A stretch of DNA of 64,000 bases from Frigoribacterium sp. MEB024 (lineage in GTDB: Bacteria; Actinomycetota; Actinomycetes; Actinomycetales; Microbacteriaceae), in the NCBI RefSeq assembly GCF_000878135.1, contig NZ_JXQZ01000099.1, forward strand, positions 1-64,000, written 5' to 3'. Both the position numbers and the translations under genes were made by a program. The notes beneath the pieces were generated by a model. It saw only the letters and a program-made list of their open reading frames with translations. It was not told the DNA's origin and made no database searches. Below are positions 17,561-25,767 of this stretch, in pieces. Position 1 is the first letter of the stretch. Each line of letters starts with the position of its first letter.

Positions 17561-18820
17561 TCAGATCGCCTCGCCGGCTCCGATGGCCTCGGCTTCGACG
17601 CGAGCCGGTTCGGGGCCGTCGTCGACCCGGCGCAGGGCGCCGCGCGCGGCCACCACGACGACGAAGGCGACGGCGACGCTCGCGGCGGCGAACACGTAGG
17701 CGGCGCTCGGGGCGATCGTGTCGGCGAGCAGGGTCGCCACGGGCGGGGCCACGGCGCCGCCGAGGAAGCGCACGCCCGAGTAGGCGCTCGACGCGACCGA
17801 GCGGGGCAGGTCGGTGGCCTCCATGACGGACTCGGTCAGCACCGTGTTGAGCACACCGAGCACGAGGCCGCCGACCACCACGCAGACCACGAGGGCGGCC
17901 GGCGTCCGGACGACGACCGCGGCGGCGACGAGGTCGAGCGCGAGCAGGGGGAGGGCGATGCGCAGCACGGTCGTCCGACGCAGGCGTGCGGTCAGCAGCG
18001 GGGCGACCCAGACCGAGGTGATCGCGAGGCCGACGCCCCAGCCGAAGAAGGTGAAGCCGATGCCGAGCGCGCCGAAGCCGAGCGGGTAGGGCGTGTAGGC
18101 GAGCAGGACGAAGAAGCCGATGTTGTAGAAGAGCGCCGTCGCGGCGAGGGCACCGAGCGCCGGGTTGCCCAGGGCGCGGAACGGTGCCGAGAGTGCCGTC
18201 GGCGTGGGTTTCTCCGTGGCGCCGCCCTTCAGGAACAGCACGATCGCGATGAAGGCGATCGCCATCAGCGTGGTGACGCCGAAGAACGGGCCGCGCCAGC
18301 TGACCGAGCCGAGGAGGCCGCCGATCAGGGGGCCGATGGCGATGCCGAGACCGAGGGCCGCCTCGTAGAGGATGATCGCCGAGGCCGTGCCGCCGGACGC
18401 CGCGCCGACGATGGTCGCGAGGGCGGTCGAGATGAACAGGGCGTTGCCGAGCCCCCAGCCGGCGCGGAAGCCGATGATCGACCACACGTCGCCGCTGGTG
18501 GCGGCGAGCAGGGCGAAGACGACGATCAGGGCGAGCCCGATCAGCAGGGTGCGCTTGGCGCCGAGTCGGCTCGACACCCAGCTGGTGAAGAACATCGCGA
18601 CGCCCGTGACGGCGAGGTAGCTGGTGAAGAGCAGCTCGGTCTGCGTCGGGCTGGCCTTCAGCGACTCCGCGATGGCGGGGAGGATCGGGTCGACGAGGCC
18701 GATGCCCATGAAGGCGACGACGCAGGCGAAGGCGATGGCCCACACGGCGGTCGACTGCTTCAGGATGCTCGGCTTCGGTTCGGGCGTGGTGCGGGCGGAG
18801 GCAGAGGCAGGCGCGCTCAC
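17561..18820 (-). CDS. MFS drug/metabolite exporter
   Basis: 419-aa twelve-helix major facilitator protein, starting its first helix at AVWAIAFACVVAFMGIGLVDPILP, which resembles DHA1-type exporters. GTG start overlapping the upstream marR by 4 nt (GTGA), so the two are translationally coupled; the substrate is probably a toxic compound sensed by the MarR protein (inference). Confidence 0.85.
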   Translation of the reverse strand: MSAPASASARTTPEPKPSILKQSTAVWAIAFACVVAFMGIGLVDPILPAIAESLKASPTQTELLFTSYLAVTGVAMFFTSWVSSRLGAKRTLLIGLALIVVFALLAATSGDVWSIIGFRAGWGLGNALFISTALATIVGAASGGTASAIILYEAALGLGIAIGPLIGGLLGSVSWRGPFFGVTTLMAIAFIAIVLFLKGGATEKPTPTALSAPFRALGNPALGALAATALFYNIGFFVLLAYTPYPLGFGALGIGFTFFGWGVGLAITSVWVAPLLTARLRRTTVLRIALPLLALDLVAAAVVVRTPAALVVCVVVGGLVLGVLNTVLTESVMEATDLPRSVASSAYSGVRFLGGAVAPPVATLLADTIAPSAAYVFAAASVAVAFVVVVAARGALRRVDDGPEPARVEAEAIGAGEAI

Positions 18821-19281
18821 GCGAACACCGCCTCGGCGGCGTCGAAGCGGACGTCGGCACGGGTGCCGACCCGCGAGGCCAACAGGCGGGTGGCGTGCTC
18901 GAGCACGGTCCACTCGCCGTCGTCGAGGTCGGCGAAGAGGCCGCCGAGCGAGTCGGCGAGTTGCCCCCGCCACTCGGTGAGCGCCGCCGTGCCCTTGTCG
19001 GTGATGGCGATGAGCCAGGCCCGGGAGTCGTCGGTGTCGGCGATGCGCTTGACGAGCTCGTCCTCGGCGAGGCCCCGGAGGAGCTTGGTCATGGTGGGCT
19101 GCGACACGCGGCTGGCCCGGGCGAGGTCGCCGACACGGAGTTCGCCGTCGGTCGTCAGGATCGAGAGCGTCCGCCAGACGGCGGGCGAGGTGGTGCGGCC
19201 GGTCTCCTGCGCGGCGATGCGCGTCAGGCGATGGGTCGACGTCAGGAGTGATTCCAGGATGTCTGTCGGCTGTGAAGTCAT
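18817..19281 (-). CDS. MarR-family transcriptional regulator
   Basis: 154-aa winged-helix protein. The helix-turn-helix is LRVGDLARASRVSQPTMTKLLRGL, followed by the wing with DDSRAWLIAIT. It is first in an operon with an MFS exporter. The ATG lies 6 nt after TACACT, suggesting a leaderless mRNA, and a 26-bp palindrome overlaps the promoter, so autorepression is very likely. Confidence 0.92.
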   Translation of the reverse strand: MTSQPTDILESLLTSTHRLTRIAAQETGRTTSPAVWRTLSILTTDGELRVGDLARASRVSQPTMTKLLRGLAEDELVKRIADTDDSRAWLIAITDKGTAALTEWRGQLADSLGGLFADLDDGEWTVLEHATRLLASRVGTRADVRFDAAEAVFA

Positions 19282-19292
19282 CCGTCGAGTGT

Positions 19293-19318
19293 ATAGCCAA
19301 GCTATATAGCTTGGCTAT
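19293..19318. promoter_or_regulatory. 26-bp perfect palindrome, MarR operator
   Basis: Half-site ATAGCCAAGCTAT with its exact complement. It abuts the -10 box (TACACT, 19293-19288) of the leftward marR promoter and would also cover upstream elements of a rightward promoter. Length and symmetry fit a MarR dimer operator. Confidence 0.85.
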
Positions 19319-19376
19319 GTTTTTCGGACCGGCGAAGCTGGGCGCCGACTCCGCGCCTCCTGGTAGACCTGTGGGC

Positions 19377-19661
19377 ATGACAGACAGCAAGCCCACCGTG
19401 GCCGAGGGTTCCGAGTACGTCGTCTTCTTCGACGGCGGTCCGAGCGACGGCTCCACCGACACCCGCATCAGCACCGACGGCTCGTACGACGAGCAGATCA
19501 CCGACTTCGTGTTGATCGACGGCATGGAGACCGGCATCGTCTACACCGCGACCGAGGCGAAGATGGTCGGCGAGCAACTGCAGGTGCACTACTCGCTCGA
19601 CGCGAAGGACAGCGACCCCGTCGACGACCCCGAAGACCGCAACGACGACCGCGACAACTGA
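19377..19661 (+). CDS. small acidic hypothetical protein
   Basis: 94-aa protein of pI-acidic composition, ending in an Asp/Glu/Asn/Arg-rich tail (DDPEDRNDDRD). No known domain recognised. Regular codon use and position 7 nt after TAGACC support expression. It is divergent from marR across the palindromic operator, so might be co-regulated. Confidence 0.65.
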   Translation: MTDSKPTVAEGSEYVVFFDGGPSDGSTDTRISTDGSYDEQITDFVLIDGMETGIVYTATEAKMVGEQLQVHYSLDAKDSDPVDDPEDRNDDRDN

Positions 19662-19698
19662 CGTCGGCGGCTCCGGCCGCGACGACGCACGAGACCGC

Positions 19699-19732
19699 AG
19701 GAGGCGCGGGGGAAGTTTCCCCCGCGCCTCCT
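19699..19732. terminator. hairpin built from an inverted pair of GGAGGCGCGG
   Basis: 16-bp perfect arms (aggaggcgcgggggaa and its complement) separated by only 2 nt, between the acidic-protein stop and the thioredoxin-like gene. Both arms are motif copies. Confidence 0.8.
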
Positions 19733-19745
19733 CGTTGTCCCCGGC

Positions 19746-20006
19746 ATGATGCTCGAGCTGTACACGTCCGCCTTCTGCGGGCCCTGCCACGCGGCCAGGG
19801 CGGTCGTGGCCGAGGCGAGGGGACTCGTGCCCTCCCTCGTCGTCGACGAGGCCGACGTCGCCGCCCGGCCCGAGGCTGCCGAGCGGCGTGACGTCCGCAG
19901 CACGCCGACCATCGTGATCACCCGGGACGACGGCGAGGTCGTGTTCCGCTCGCCGGGAGTGCCGACGTTGGACCGCCTGCTCGGGGCCCTGTCCCTCGCC
20001 ATCTGA
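19746..20006 (+). CDS. thioredoxin-like protein
   Basis: 86-aa small thioredoxin fold. The redox motif CGPC lies at residues 11-14 (SAFCGPCHAA), and the cis-Pro is in RSTPTIVI. A minimal thioredoxin or glutaredoxin-like disulfide reductase acting in the cytosol. The start could be either of two adjacent ATGs (19746 or 19749). Confidence 0.85.
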   Translation: MMLELYTSAFCGPCHAARAVVAEARGLVPSLVVDEADVAARPEAAERRDVRSTPTIVITRDDGEVVFRSPGVPTLDRLLGALSLAI

Positions 20007-20102
20007 TCGCGGCGCCCCGTCATGGAAGGCTCATAGGATCTCCACGGCGTCGCCATCGACCGGTGCGAGGCCGCTGATGGCGTGGCGACCGATCGTGGTC
20101 CC

Positions 20103-21401
20103 ATGCCTGACACCGACATCCTGCGTCTCGACATCGTGGTGCCCGTCTTCGACGAGGCCGCCACCCTCGAGGCCAGCATCACGAGCCTCCATGACCATCT
20201 GACCCGCCACGTCACCGAGACCTGGCGCATCACCGTGGCCGACAACGCCAGCACCGACGGCACGCCGGCCCTCGCCGACGACCTCGCCCGACGCCTGCAG
20301 TGCGTGACCGCCGTCCACCTCGCCGAGAAGGGCCGAGGCCGTGCCCTCAAGCAGGTCTGGGCGGCCTCGCCCGCCGACGTGCTGGTCTACCTCGACGAAG
20401 ACCTCTCCACCGACCTCTCGGCGCTCGGCCCGCTGGTGGCACCGCTGCTCTCCGGCCACTCCGACCTCGCGATCGGCACCCGGCTGAGCCGATCGTCGCG
20501 GGTCGTTCGCGGCGGCACGCGAGAATTCGTCTCGCGAAGCTACAACTTCCTGCTGCGGCGCACGATGGGGGTCGGGTTCAGCGACGCCCAATGCGGCTTC
20601 AAGGCGATCCGGCGCGAGGCCGCCGAGCGACTGCTGCCCCTCGTCGAGGACACCGGGTGGTTCTTCGACACCGAACTGCTGATCCTCGCCGAGCGCTCGG
20701 GCCTGCGCATCCACGAGGTGCCGGTCGACTGGGTCGACGACCCCGACAGCTCGGTCGACATCGTCTCCACGGCCGCCGCCGACCTCAAGGGGATGCTGCG
20801 CGTGGGCACGGGCATCGCCCGGGGCGCGATCCCGGTCCAGGCGGTGTACGACGCGATCGGGAGGCGCCCGTTCGAGCCGCCCGCGCCTCCGACGTTCTTC
20901 TCGCAGGTCGTGCGGTTCGGGGTCGTCGGGGTCGCCTCGACCGCCGCGTACGCGCTGCTCTACCTCGTCGCGCAGCAGGTGATGCCGGCCCAGGCGGCGA
21001 ATTTCGTGTCGTTGCTCGTCACGGCCGTGGTCAACACGGCCGCCAACCGGCGGTTCACGTTCGGGGTACGGGGGGCGTCGGGCGTGGCGCGACACCAACT
21101 GCAAGGGCTGATGGTCTTCGTGCTCGCCTGGGTGCTGACCTCGGGGTCGCTCGTCGTGTTGCACGCCGCGGCTCCCGCGGCCGGCGCGCAGGCCGAGCTG
21201 CTGGTCTTGACGGCCGCGAACCTCGTCGCGACCGTCCTGCGCTTCGTGCTCTTGCGCGTCTGGGTGTTCCGGTCGGAGGCGACGCACGTGACGCCGGGAC
21301 CGGCCGACGAGCGGGGCGGTGTCGCCGACCCCGTGTCCGACCTCGCCACCCGCGTCGCCGCCGTGGCCGGCGACGACGACGTCACGGTGGTCGGTCGATG
21401 A
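20103..21401 (+). CDS. GT2 glycosyltransferase fused to GtrA-like membrane domain (YkcC-like)
   Basis: 432-aa protein. Residues ~5-235 are a DPM1/DPG-synthase-like GT2 domain with VVPVFDEA, DNASTDGT and the metal motif LDEDLSTD. The C-terminal ~140 residues are a GtrA-like four-helix membrane domain (VRFGVVGVASTAAY onward). Together they make polyprenyl-phosphate sugars for use outside the membrane. A TAGGAT box near 20034 predicts a short leader. A GTG at 20082 is an alternative start. Overlaps the next gene by 4 nt (ATGA). Confidence 0.88.
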   Translation: MPDTDILRLDIVVPVFDEAATLEASITSLHDHLTRHVTETWRITVADNASTDGTPALADDLARRLQCVTAVHLAEKGRGRALKQVWAASPADVLVYLDEDLSTDLSALGPLVAPLLSGHSDLAIGTRLSRSSRVVRGGTREFVSRSYNFLLRRTMGVGFSDAQCGFKAIRREAAERLLPLVEDTGWFFDTELLILAERSGLRIHEVPVDWVDDPDSSVDIVSTAAADLKGMLRVGTGIARGAIPVQAVYDAIGRRPFEPPAPPTFFSQVVRFGVVGVASTAAYALLYLVAQQVMPAQAANFVSLLVTAVVNTAANRRFTFGVRGASGVARHQLQGLMVFVLAWVLTSGSLVVLHAAAPAAGAQAELLVLTAANLVATVLRFVLLRVWVFRSEATHVTPGPADERGGVADPVSDLATRVAAVAGDDDVTVVGR

Positions 21402-23509
21402 GCGCCGGGACCACGCCGGTGCCGCTGACCGATCGACGCGCGCCGTCCGGGTCGGCCGGCCCGCGCCTCCGTTCGCTCGCCCGTCGCCTGGTGCGCGGGC
21501 GTGAGGACGCGGCACGGTGGGAGCGACCGGCGTTCCTCGCGCTGCTGGTCGCCACGGGGGCCTTCTACCTGGTGAACCTGTCGGCGAACGGCTGGGCGAA
21601 CTCGTTCTACTCGGCCGCGGTGCAGGCCGGTTCGCAGAACTGGGAGGCGTTCCTCTTCGGTTCGTCCGACGCCGCCAACTCGATCACGGTCGACAAGCCG
21701 CCCGCGAGCCTGTGGATCATGGCGTTGTCGGTCCGGGTGTTCGGGCTGTCGTCGTTCAGCATCCTGCTGCCCGAGGCGCTGATGGGCGTCGCGACCGTCG
21801 GACTCGTCTGGGCCACGGTGCGGCGGCACTTCTCGGGCGTCGCCGCGTTCGTCGCCGGTGGAGTCCTCGCCCTGACCCCGGTCGCCGTGTTGATGTTCCG
21901 CTTCAACAACCCCGACGCGCTGCTCGTGCTGTTGCTGACCCTCGCCACGTACCTGACGCTGCGCGGCGTCGAGACGGGCCGCGTCCGCTGGGTCGTCTGG
22001 GCCGGCGTGGCGATCGGCTTCGGCTTCCTGACCAAGCAACTGCAGGCGTTCGTCATCCTGCCCGTGCTGGCCGGGGTGTACCTCGTCGCGGCGCCCGTCC
22101 TGCTGCGCCGGCGGGTGCTGCACCTGCTGGCCGCGCTCGGTGCGGTCGTGGTGTCGGCCGGCTGGTGGGTCGCCCTCGTCGAGCTGGTGCCCGCGAGCAT
22201 GCGGCCGTACGTCGGTGGCTCGCAGACCAACTCGTTCCTGGAGTTGACCTTCGGCTACAACGGCCTCGGACGGCTCACGGGTGACGAGACCGGCAGCGTG
22301 ACGGGCGGGGGCGGCGGCACCGGCGCTGCCACGACGGGCATGTGGGGCGAGACCGGCATCACCCGGCTCTTCACGGGCGAGTTCGGTGGCCAGATCACCT
22401 GGTTGCTTCCCGCCGCCCTCGTGATCGGCGTCTCGGCACTCGTGCTGCTCGGCTGGCGACACCGGACCTCGGCCCGTCGGGCGACCCTGTTGCTGTTCGG
22501 TGGCTGGACGGTGCTGACCGCCCTCGTCTTCAGCTTCATGTCGGGCATCTTCCACGCGTACTACACGGTGGCGCTCGCCCCGGCCGTCGCGGTCACCCTC
22601 GGGGCTGCGGCCGACGTGTTGTGGCGACGACGGACCCGGTTGTGGGTCCGGATCGTGCTGGCCGCGTCGGCTCTGCTCACGGGCGTCTGGGCCTGGGTGC
22701 TGCTCGGTCGGGCGGAGTCCTGGCAGCCGTGGCTCCGGTACGTCGTCGTCGCGCTCGCCGTCGTGGGCGCCGTGCTCGTGCTGCTGCCGCGACGGGGTCG
22801 GACGCTCACGGCGGCGACCCTCGCCGTGCTGCTCACGGGCGGCCTGCTGGCTCCGGCGGCCTACTCGGTCGAGACCGTGTCGACGGCCCACACCGGTTCG
22901 ATCGTCACGGCCGGCCCGACCGTGTCGGGTGGCACGGGCGGGTTCGGCGGTGGTGGCGCAGGCGGCGCCGGTGGCTTCGGCGGTCGCGGTGGAGCCGCTG
23001 GTGGCGGGCCCGGTGGCGCGGCTGGCGGAACGCCCCCGCAGCTGCCGGGCGGCACCGGCGGGGGAGCGGGCACCGGCACCGGCACCGGAGCGGGAACCGC
23101 GGGAGGCGCGGGTACGGCCACGCGCGCACTCCCCGGTGGCGGGGGCGGAGCCGGCTCGCTGCTCGGCTCGGGCTCGGTCAGCGACGAGCTCGCCGCCGTG
23201 GTCGGCGCGGACTCGGACCGCTACACCTGGGTCGCTGCGGCCGTCGGGTCGAACAGCGCGGCGGGCTACCAGCTCGCGACCGGCGACCCGGTCATGGCGG
23301 TCGGCGGGTTCAACGGCAGCGACCCGTCACCGACCCTGGCGCAATTCGAGCAGTACGTCGCCGACGGGCAGATCCATTGGTTCGTCGGAGGGACCGTCGG
23401 GCAGTCGAACGGCGGCAGCTCGTCCTCGAGCGAGATCGCGGCCTGGGTCGAGGCGAACTTCTCCTCGACCGAGGTCGACGGGGTCACGCTGTACGACTTG
23501 ACCAGCTGA
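21398..23509 (+). CDS. GT39-like (PMT/ArnT) polyprenyl-sugar glycosyltransferase, YkcB-like
   Basis: 703-aa membrane glycosyltransferase. The first loop has SITVDKPPASLW, the signature of the PMT/ArnT superfamily, followed by ~11 helices. A glycine-rich low-complexity linker (about residues 508-590) separates the membrane part from a C-terminal extracytoplasmic domain with YTWVAAAVGSNSAAGYQ and GGFNGSDPSPTL. It likely uses the lipid-linked sugar made by the coupled GT2 protein to glycosylate a wall polymer or protein. ATGA-coupled start. Confidence 0.88.
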   Translation: MSAGTTPVPLTDRRAPSGSAGPRLRSLARRLVRGREDAARWERPAFLALLVATGAFYLVNLSANGWANSFYSAAVQAGSQNWEAFLFGSSDAANSITVDKPPASLWIMALSVRVFGLSSFSILLPEALMGVATVGLVWATVRRHFSGVAAFVAGGVLALTPVAVLMFRFNNPDALLVLLLTLATYLTLRGVETGRVRWVVWAGVAIGFGFLTKQLQAFVILPVLAGVYLVAAPVLLRRRVLHLLAALGAVVVSAGWWVALVELVPASMRPYVGGSQTNSFLELTFGYNGLGRLTGDETGSVTGGGGGTGAATTGMWGETGITRLFTGEFGGQITWLLPAALVIGVSALVLLGWRHRTSARRATLLLFGGWTVLTALVFSFMSGIFHAYYTVALAPAVAVTLGAAADVLWRRRTRLWVRIVLAASALLTGVWAWVLLGRAESWQPWLRYVVVALAVVGAVLVLLPRRGRTLTAATLAVLLTGGLLAPAAYSVETVSTAHTGSIVTAGPTVSGGTGGFGGGGAGGAGGFGGRGGAAGGGPGGAAGGTPPQLPGGTGGGAGTGTGTGAGTAGGAGTATRALPGGGGGAGSLLGSGSVSDELAAVVGADSDRYTWVAAAVGSNSAAGYQLATGDPVMAVGGFNGSDPSPTLAQFEQYVADGQIHWFVGGTVGQSNGGSSSSSEIAAWVEANFSSTEVDGVTLYDLTS

Positions 23510-23567
23510 CCGACCGGACGACGCCACCGGTCCGCCCGGCCGTCCCGCACCTCCGGGGCGCGCGAGA

Positions 23568-23625
23568 CACCGGGTTTCGTGCACCGCACCGCGACGAGTC
23601 GGGGCGCGGTGCACGAAACCCGGTG
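23568..23625 (+). terminator. strong intrinsic terminator-like hairpin
   Basis: 20-bp perfect arms (caccgggtttcgtgcaccgc at 23568-23587 and its complement at 23606-23625) downstream of the glycosyltransferase operon and before tRNA-Arg. Confidence 0.8.
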
Positions 23626-23685
23626 CGGAGCCTAGGTGGACCGCTACCGGGACGGAGGGGCGGGCACGGTATCGTGGACGGGTTC

Positions 23686-23761
23686 GCCCCCGTAGCTCAG
23701 CGGATAGAGCAGGAGCCTTCTAATCTCTTGGTCGCAGGTTCGATTCCTGCCGGGGGCACCA
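23686..23761 (+). tRNA. tRNA-Arg (TCT anticodon)
   Basis: Cloverleaf: acceptor GCCCCCG/CGGGGGC, D-stem GCTC/GAGC, anticodon loop CTTCTAA giving TCT, T-arm GCAGG-TTCGATT-CCTGC, discriminator A at 23758. CCA (23759-23761) is encoded. The following sequence turns A/T-richer at once, marking an insertion. Confidence 0.95.
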
Positions 23762-23944
23762 CGCCACCGATGATCTACGCGGTGCTTCTCGTCTCTTCGT
23801 ACATTGTCGGTACCGGCTTAGCTGCGATGCCTGACACCACTGCAGTCCCGAAACTTCAATCTGTCCACTAGGTTGTCGAAGGCGGCTCAGTTTTATGGAT
23901 GCTGCGCAATGTCTATTAAGACCACTCACAAGCCGGGGGGCTTC

Positions 23945-25096
23945 ATGGCTCAAATAATTTCGATGTTTAACCACAAGGGTGGCGTGTCGAAAACCACGAC
24001 AACGTTCAACCTTGCGTGGATGCTGGCAAACAAGGGGAAACGCGTCCTCATGGTCGATGCTGATCCCCAATGCAACCTCACGGGCGTAGTGCTTGGGCTT
24101 AATCCAGAGTGGCCCGACGATGACCTTGAGGACGGCTTAGGGCTCCTCGAAGGGGACGAAGAGAGCGAGGATTTCGACAAGACTCAGTCAGCAGCAGAGG
24201 ACTTTTGGACTACGAACTTTGAGAAGACCCTATTTGGGGCATTGAAGCCTGCGTTCGACTCAGAGCCGAGAATGTTGGAGGCTGTCGACTGTATTCCCGT
24301 AGAGGGTCGAGATGGCCTATTCCTCCTGCCGGGGCATCTGCGCCTTGGGGAATATGAAGTGTCACTTGGAATTGCACAAGAGTTGGCGGGATCGATGCCA
24401 GCCCTTCGAAACCTTCCCGGAGCTATGCACTACTTGCTGACGCAAACGGCAGAAAAACTCGACATCGATTACGTCGTGATCGATATGAGTCCTAGCCTTG
24501 GTGCCCTTAATCAGAATCTCGTGTCGATTAGTGATCAGCTAATCGTTCCAACGTCACCAGATTTCTTTTCGATAATGGCGCTCCAATCGCTGGCCCGCGT
24601 ATTGCCTCGATGGGGCCGATGGGCAAAAACAGCCAGCCAGAACGAGGTTCTGGGCGAAGCTTCGTACCCCTTCCCTGAGCCGCGACTCAAGCTAGGCGGC
24701 CTAGTCATTCAGCGCTACCGGCTCTACCGATCCGCAACTGACGATGAACCGTATGGAACTCCCACGGGCCCATTCCAATCGTGGATTGAAAAAGTAGAGG
24801 AGGCTTCTCGAGATCAGTTTGTACCCGCGTTGGCTGCATCTGGATTAACATTTGACATGGATGCTTATGAAGCAGCCGGTATTCCGTCCTCTCTTGTCTT
24901 AGCCCAAGTTCAAGAATTCAACAGCCTCCTACCGAAGTCGCAAGACTTCCACGTGCCTGTCTACGAGTTGTCGGACGTTCAGCTTGGCCAGGCCGGAATC
25001 GTTCTCGAAGGGTCGAGAGCGCAAATCGAGTCCCTAAACAGAATTTTTTCCCAGTTTGCGGATCGCGTACTGGAACTTCTAAGTAGGGAGTCCTAG
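23945..25096 (+). CDS. ParA/Soj-like ATPase, first gene of a ParA-HEPN pair
   Basis: 383-aa deviant-Walker-A ATPase. The P loop FNHKGGVSKTTTT lies at residues 8-20, with Ser for the usual Gly after Val. VLMVDADPQCN and VVIDMSPSLG supply the switch/Walker B regions. The C-terminal half (after ~230) is longer than in plasmid ParA and has no ParB partner nearby. ATG chosen at the MAQIIS start, with GGGGGG just upstream; an earlier ATG lies at 23909. Markedly less GC-rich than flanking genes. Stops immediately before the HEPN gene, so they form one unit inserted after tRNA-Arg. Confidence 0.85.
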   Translation: MAQIISMFNHKGGVSKTTTTFNLAWMLANKGKRVLMVDADPQCNLTGVVLGLNPEWPDDDLEDGLGLLEGDEESEDFDKTQSAAEDFWTTNFEKTLFGALKPAFDSEPRMLEAVDCIPVEGRDGLFLLPGHLRLGEYEVSLGIAQELAGSMPALRNLPGAMHYLLTQTAEKLDIDYVVIDMSPSLGALNQNLVSISDQLIVPTSPDFFSIMALQSLARVLPRWGRWAKTASQNEVLGEASYPFPEPRLKLGGLVIQRYRLYRSATDDEPYGTPTGPFQSWIEKVEEASRDQFVPALAASGLTFDMDAYEAAGIPSSLVLAQVQEFNSLLPKSQDFHVPVYELSDVQLGQAGIVLEGSRAQIESLNRIFSQFADRVLELLSRES

Positions 25097-25699
25097 GTGT
25101 CTGCTGAGGCACTAGGCGTCTTCGAGCGCCTGATGGCTCAGGTAGAACAAGTTGAGGAGGCGGCCCTTCGAGCGGAGCGAGATGGGTACTTAGAGTCTGC
25201 GCCCATCCTGCGTAGAAGCGCGTTTGTTCTGGCCGTGGCCAGTGTAGATACGTACTTCCACGAACGCGTGGTGGCGATGTTGTCGTCTCGCATCCGCCGG
25301 GGCCCGGACGAAGTGACCGCCATTGTTAGTTATCTTCGCCGTGGTACTGATCAGGAGCTTTCAGGATCAGACGGGCTGGGGCACATCCGGCTTGCTCTTT
25401 CGTACAAGACTCTGGTATCCCCGGACATGATTGATAAGGCTCTACTGGCCGGAGGTGTCGATCCGCAAGCCATTTGGTTGAGTGCTGCTCTCAAGATCGG
25501 CTCCAGACCAGATCGAATTCGGCTACAGCTCCAGTTGTATTACGACCGTCGCAACCAGATCGCGCATGAGGGCGATTGGGACGCTATCCAGCTCGAGTTT
25601 CGTGCCATGCAACAGGCGCATCTTGAGGACTGTACGAAACAACTTGCAATGATCATTAGAGCTGTTGAAGACGCATTAGCTTTGGCGGAACGGAGCTAA
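25097..25699 (+). CDS. HEPN-domain putative RNase, partner of ParA-like ATPase
   Basis: 200-aa all-helical protein. RRNQIAHEGDW (Arg152 to His157) is the RX4-6H active motif of HEPN RNases, and SAFVLAVASVDTYFHERVV is the matching first helix pair. It resembles RiboL-PSP/MAE_28990-type HEPN proteins, many of which are toxins or defence effectors. GTG start with zero spacing from the ParA stop, so co-translation is expected. RNase activity is inferred from the motif. Confidence 0.78.
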   Translation: MSAEALGVFERLMAQVEQVEEAALRAERDGYLESAPILRRSAFVLAVASVDTYFHERVVAMLSSRIRRGPDEVTAIVSYLRRGTDQELSGSDGLGHIRLALSYKTLVSPDMIDKALLAGGVDPQAIWLSAALKIGSRPDRIRLQLQLYYDRRNQIAHEGDWDAIQLEFRAMQQAHLEDCTKQLAMIIRAVEDALALAERS

Positions 25700-25711
25700 G
25701 GCGTGTCATAA

Positions 25712-25737
25712 GACGCGTGCACCCGGAGGGACGCGTC
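25712..25737 (+). terminator. possible terminator after the ParA-HEPN unit
   Basis: 7-bp perfect arms (gacgcgt / acgcgtc) separated by 12 nt, 13 bp past the HEPN stop and close to where GC-rich composition resumes. No T-run. Confidence 0.45.
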
Positions 25738-25767
25738 GAACAAGAAGGTTGTATAGCCCCGAATTGA

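Noticed and set aside
23945-25096. Plasmid partition (parA) locus
   Set aside because: No ParB gene, no parS-like repeats and no replication gene; the partner is a HEPN protein.
25700-25767. Duplicate tRNA-Arg end marking the right edge of the ParA-HEPN island
   Set aside because: No stretch matching the tRNA 3' end could be found there.
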